From assembly GCA_049974825.1 (NCBI GenBank), contig JBNGDJ010000125.1, positions 1 through 6,029 on the forward strand: DNA of 6,029 bases. Reading direction: 5' to 3'. The stretch is from JBKHDT01 sp049974825 (GTDB taxonomy: Bacteria; Pseudomonadota; Gammaproteobacteria; Halothiobacillales; Halothiobacillaceae). Under the pieces are notes generated by a model. That model did no database searches, was not told the DNA's origin, and saw nothing but the letters and a program-made list of their open reading frames with translations. The first letter of the stretch is position 1. The number at the start of each line of letters is the position of its first letter. Positions 4,016-6,029 of the stretch are shown here, piece by piece. Both the position numbers and the translations under genes were made by a program.

Positions 4016-5990
4016 GAAACGCGTATATGTACGTTTCGCGGCCGCCGGCGGGCAGGAGGTCAAGCGCGAGCTCCGGGCCGTCGGAACCGAGGGGCGCGAA
4101 GCGCTATCCGGTATCGCAGCGAACAGCAATGGCGCGGCAGCGGGCATCGACAATGTCAGTTCGTCAGCCGGCCGCGCGAGGGCCCAGCTCGAGGCCATGG
4201 CCGAGAGGGCGAGATCGGCCGCGGCGAACCTGCTGACCACCGCAGATGCCGTCACGCCGATCCAGCAGCGCATCAGCGCGATGGCTGGCGTCACCAAGGC
4301 CACCGAGCAGAACACCGCAGCCATGCTGCGCGAGGGGCAGGCCCTCGATGATCTGCGGGCGAAATACAACGAGCGCTTTGCCATCGTGCGCCGCTACCGC
4401 AACGCGCTTTCCGAGATCAAGGCGGCCCACGTCCAAGGCGCGATCAACACGGACGAGATGTCCGCCGCGATCCGGCGCGAGCGGCAGGCCGCGCTGGGCA
4501 GCATCGCGGCCCTGAAAGGCCGCACCACGGCCATCGCCAGGATGTCGCGCGCCTCGCGAGGGGCGACGCTGCGCATGCAGCAGATGTTCTACCAGGTCAA
4601 CGACATTGGCGTGTCGCTGGCTGGCGGCATGAACCCGTTTGTCGTGCTCGCCCAGCAGGGCACGCAAGTGGCGCAGATCTACGGATTTGGGAATGGCGGT
4701 GTCGGGGGGATCTTCCGGGATCTTGGAAAGATGATAGGCCGTGTCGTGACCCGCTTCCCGCTCTTGACGGCCGCCATCGTTCTCGGCATCGGCGCCATCG
4801 CCGGCATGCGTAAGGAGATCAACGACACCTCAGACGTCACGGTCTCATTCGGCGACACGGCATTGGCCGTCTGGCAGACGATCCGCGACGGCGTCTCCAA
4901 CATCATCCGCCCGGCCATCGAGATCATGCGCCCGTGGTTCGCATCGGTGTGGGAGTACATTGTCGATATCACCAAGCGGGGCGGCAATGCCATGATCAAC
5001 GGCGTGCGAGCCAGCTTAGCCGCCATCCGCGTTACCTGGACCCGCCTGCCGGAGATCTTCGGCTCAGCCATGGTGAACGCGGCAAACGCCGTTCTGAGCG
5101 GTCTCGAGAAGCTGCTCAACAGGGGCAGTGCGAAGATCAACTCGTGGATGGAGCAGCTGCCGGATTGGGCTCGGCCGGACGGAGGCCTACCGCCGATCCG
5201 TATCCCTCCAGTGCCGAACCCTTGGAAAGACGACGCTGCCGCCGCGCTCGAGGAAGCGCGCGCTCAGATCGCCGAGATCATGTCGCAGGATCCGCTCGGC
5301 GAGTTCTTCGATGAGGTCAAGATCAGAGCGCGCGAAAACGCCCTCAAGCGCTTGGAGGAAGCCGCGAAAAAGGCGGGGGGCGGCGCCAAGAAAGGCGCGG
5401 AAGAGGCCGCGAAGGGTTGGGATGCTCTGATCAAGAAGATACGCGAATATGCCGATGGCGCTCGGGACATGGGGCCGAAGATCGGTGACGCGATTGTCGG
5501 CGCCTTCCGCCGGGCAGAGGACGCGGCCGCCAATTTCGTGAAGACCGGCAAGATGGAGGTCTCCGACCTTGTGACTTCGGTCATCGCGGACATGGCCCGT
5601 ATCGCGACAAGCCGCTACATCACCGGCCCCTTGGCGAGCGCGCTGGGCAATGCGCTGAGCAACGTCGGCAACGGGACGGGATTCTGGGCTTCGTTCGGCA
5701 AGTCGATCAAAGGCGCCCTCACCCCGGCCCAGAACTTCGACGGCGGCGGCCACACGGGCTACGGCGCCCGGGCTGGCGGTCTCGACGGGCGCGGCGGCTT
5801 TCTGGCCGTCATGCACCCGCAGGAGCGGGTGATCGATGAGTATCGGGGCCAGCAGGCCGTAGAGCGCGTCGGAGGGGGGCCGATCATCAACTTCAACGGC
5901 GTGCGCGACGTCGAGAGCTTCCGAAAGTCTCGGACCCAGATCGCCGCGGATCTACAGCGCGCGCTCATGATGAGCCAGAGGGGGATGTGA
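4008..5990 (+). CDS. Phage tail length tape measure protein
   Basis: 660 residues starting MPEKRVYVRFAAAGGQ. The frame is open back to 3930, but that extension overlaps the previous gene, while the ATG at 4008 gives a compact eight-base overlap and the typical N-terminus. Residues 1-190 are helical, Ala/Arg/Glu-rich and coiled-coil-like. MQQMFYQVNDIG (from 190) with SLAGGMNPF and LAQQGTQVAQIYG is the hallmark segment of lambda-like tape measure proteins. A hydrophobic stretch (about 250-267, FPLLTAAIVLGIGAIAGM) could insert in the membrane during DNA entry. The C-terminus carries DLVTSVIADMARIATSRYI (about 520-538), a Gly-rich GGGHTGYG and HPQERVIDEYRG (603-614), matching the lambda tape-measure C-terminal domain. 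It sets tail length and helps pass DNA through the envelope. Compared with lambda H (853 residues) it predicts a shorter tail. A long flexible tail implies siphovirus type. Confidence 0.93.
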   Translation: MPEKRVYVRFAAAGGQEVKRELRAVGTEGREALSGIAANSNGAAAGIDNVSSSAGRARAQLEAMAERARSAAANLLTTADAVTPIQQRISAMAGVTKATEQNTAAMLREGQALDDLRAKYNERFAIVRRYRNALSEIKAAHVQGAINTDEMSAAIRRERQAALGSIAALKGRTTAIARMSRASRGATLRMQQMFYQVNDIGVSLAGGMNPFVVLAQQGTQVAQIYGFGNGGVGGIFRDLGKMIGRVVTRFPLLTAAIVLGIGAIAGMRKEINDTSDVTVSFGDTALAVWQTIRDGVSNIIRPAIEIMRPWFASVWEYIVDITKRGGNAMINGVRASLAAIRVTWTRLPEIFGSAMVNAANAVLSGLEKLLNRGSAKINSWMEQLPDWARPDGGLPPIRIPPVPNPWKDDAAAALEEARAQIAEIMSQDPLGEFFDEVKIRARENALKRLEEAAKKAGGGAKKGAEEAAKGWDALIKKIREYADGARDMGPKIGDAIVGAFRRAEDAAANFVKTGKMEVSDLVTSVIADMARIATSRYITGPLASALGNALSNVGNGTGFWASFGKSIKGALTPAQNFDGGGHTGYGARAGGLDGRGGFLAVMHPQERVIDEYRGQQAVERVGGGPIINFNGVRDVESFRKSRTQIAADLQRALMMSQRGM

Positions 5991-6029
5991 TGCGGCCCGA
6001 GTTCCGAATATCAGGCTACATCGGCGAGG
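5990..6029 (+). CDS. Start of next tail-region gene (partial, cut by window end)
   Basis: ATG at 5990-5992 overlaps the tape measure stop as TGATG, with a strong GAGGGGG ribosome binding site at 5978-5984. Only 13 residues are visible, MRPEFRISGYIGE, and the frame is open to the edge. In siphophages the gene after the tape measure is normally a minor tail or distal tail protein, so a tail role is likely from position alone. The sequence is too short to identify. Confidence 0.6.
   Translation, partial: MRPEFRISGYIGE

Noticed and set aside
3359..4384. Long minus-strand open frame (341 codons)
   Set aside because: It lies opposite the MerR-like and tape measure genes, has no supporting start signal and its peptide shows no domain; long antisense frames are common in GC-rich coding DNA.
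5187..5816. Minus-strand open frame (209 codons) opposite the tape measure gene
   Set aside because: It is a shadow of a clearly identified gene and overlaps its conserved C-terminal domain.

Overview
The window is GC-rich DNA that reads as the left part of a temperate siphophage-type prophage, or a prophage-derived element, in an alphaproteobacterium, most likely of the Rhodobacteraceae. The host assignment rests on the alphaproteobacterial form of a tRNA-Phe fragment, on GC-rich codon use and on the style of the phage proteins. It is an inference, since no host gene is visible.

Layout from left to right. (1) Positions 8-55 hold the 3' part of a tRNA-Phe gene on the minus strand (anticodon GAA through CCA) with no 5' half, as expected for an attachment site at a prophage edge. 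Phage DNA would lie to the right. (2) Positions 56-298 are a leader with a minus-strand terminator and a hairpin that can mask the first ribosome binding site. (3) Positions 299-1740 are an early, replication-like operon: a winged-helix initiator-like protein whose own gene carries an iteron array, an ATGA-coupled partner resembling a phage helicase-loader in position and shape, and a small unknown protein. (4) Positions 1741-2012 hold a lambda-like cos region (cosQ-like GGGTCCT, a cosN-like G-rich site, an AT-rich block and an array of short repeats). (5) Positions 2013-4015 are a regulatory/accessory cassette: a minus-strand pair (XRE repressor-like protein and a membrane-anchored coiled-coil protein) and, divergently, two plus-strand genes with helix-turn-helix-like N-termini. 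(6) From 4008 on, tail genes begin with a tape measure protein, followed by the start of another tail-region gene cut by the window edge.

The notable point is what is missing. In lambda-type genomes cos is followed by small and large terminase, portal, capsid, major tail and tail chaperone genes before the tape measure gene. Here about 2 kb of regulators occupies that position and none of those genes is present in the window. The element may have lost its head module, may carry it elsewhere, or may depend on a helper phage. The strongest sequence-level observation is the five-copy iteron array at 623-748, whose repeats fall in all three reading frames of the initiator gene and are therefore conserved as DNA rather than as protein.
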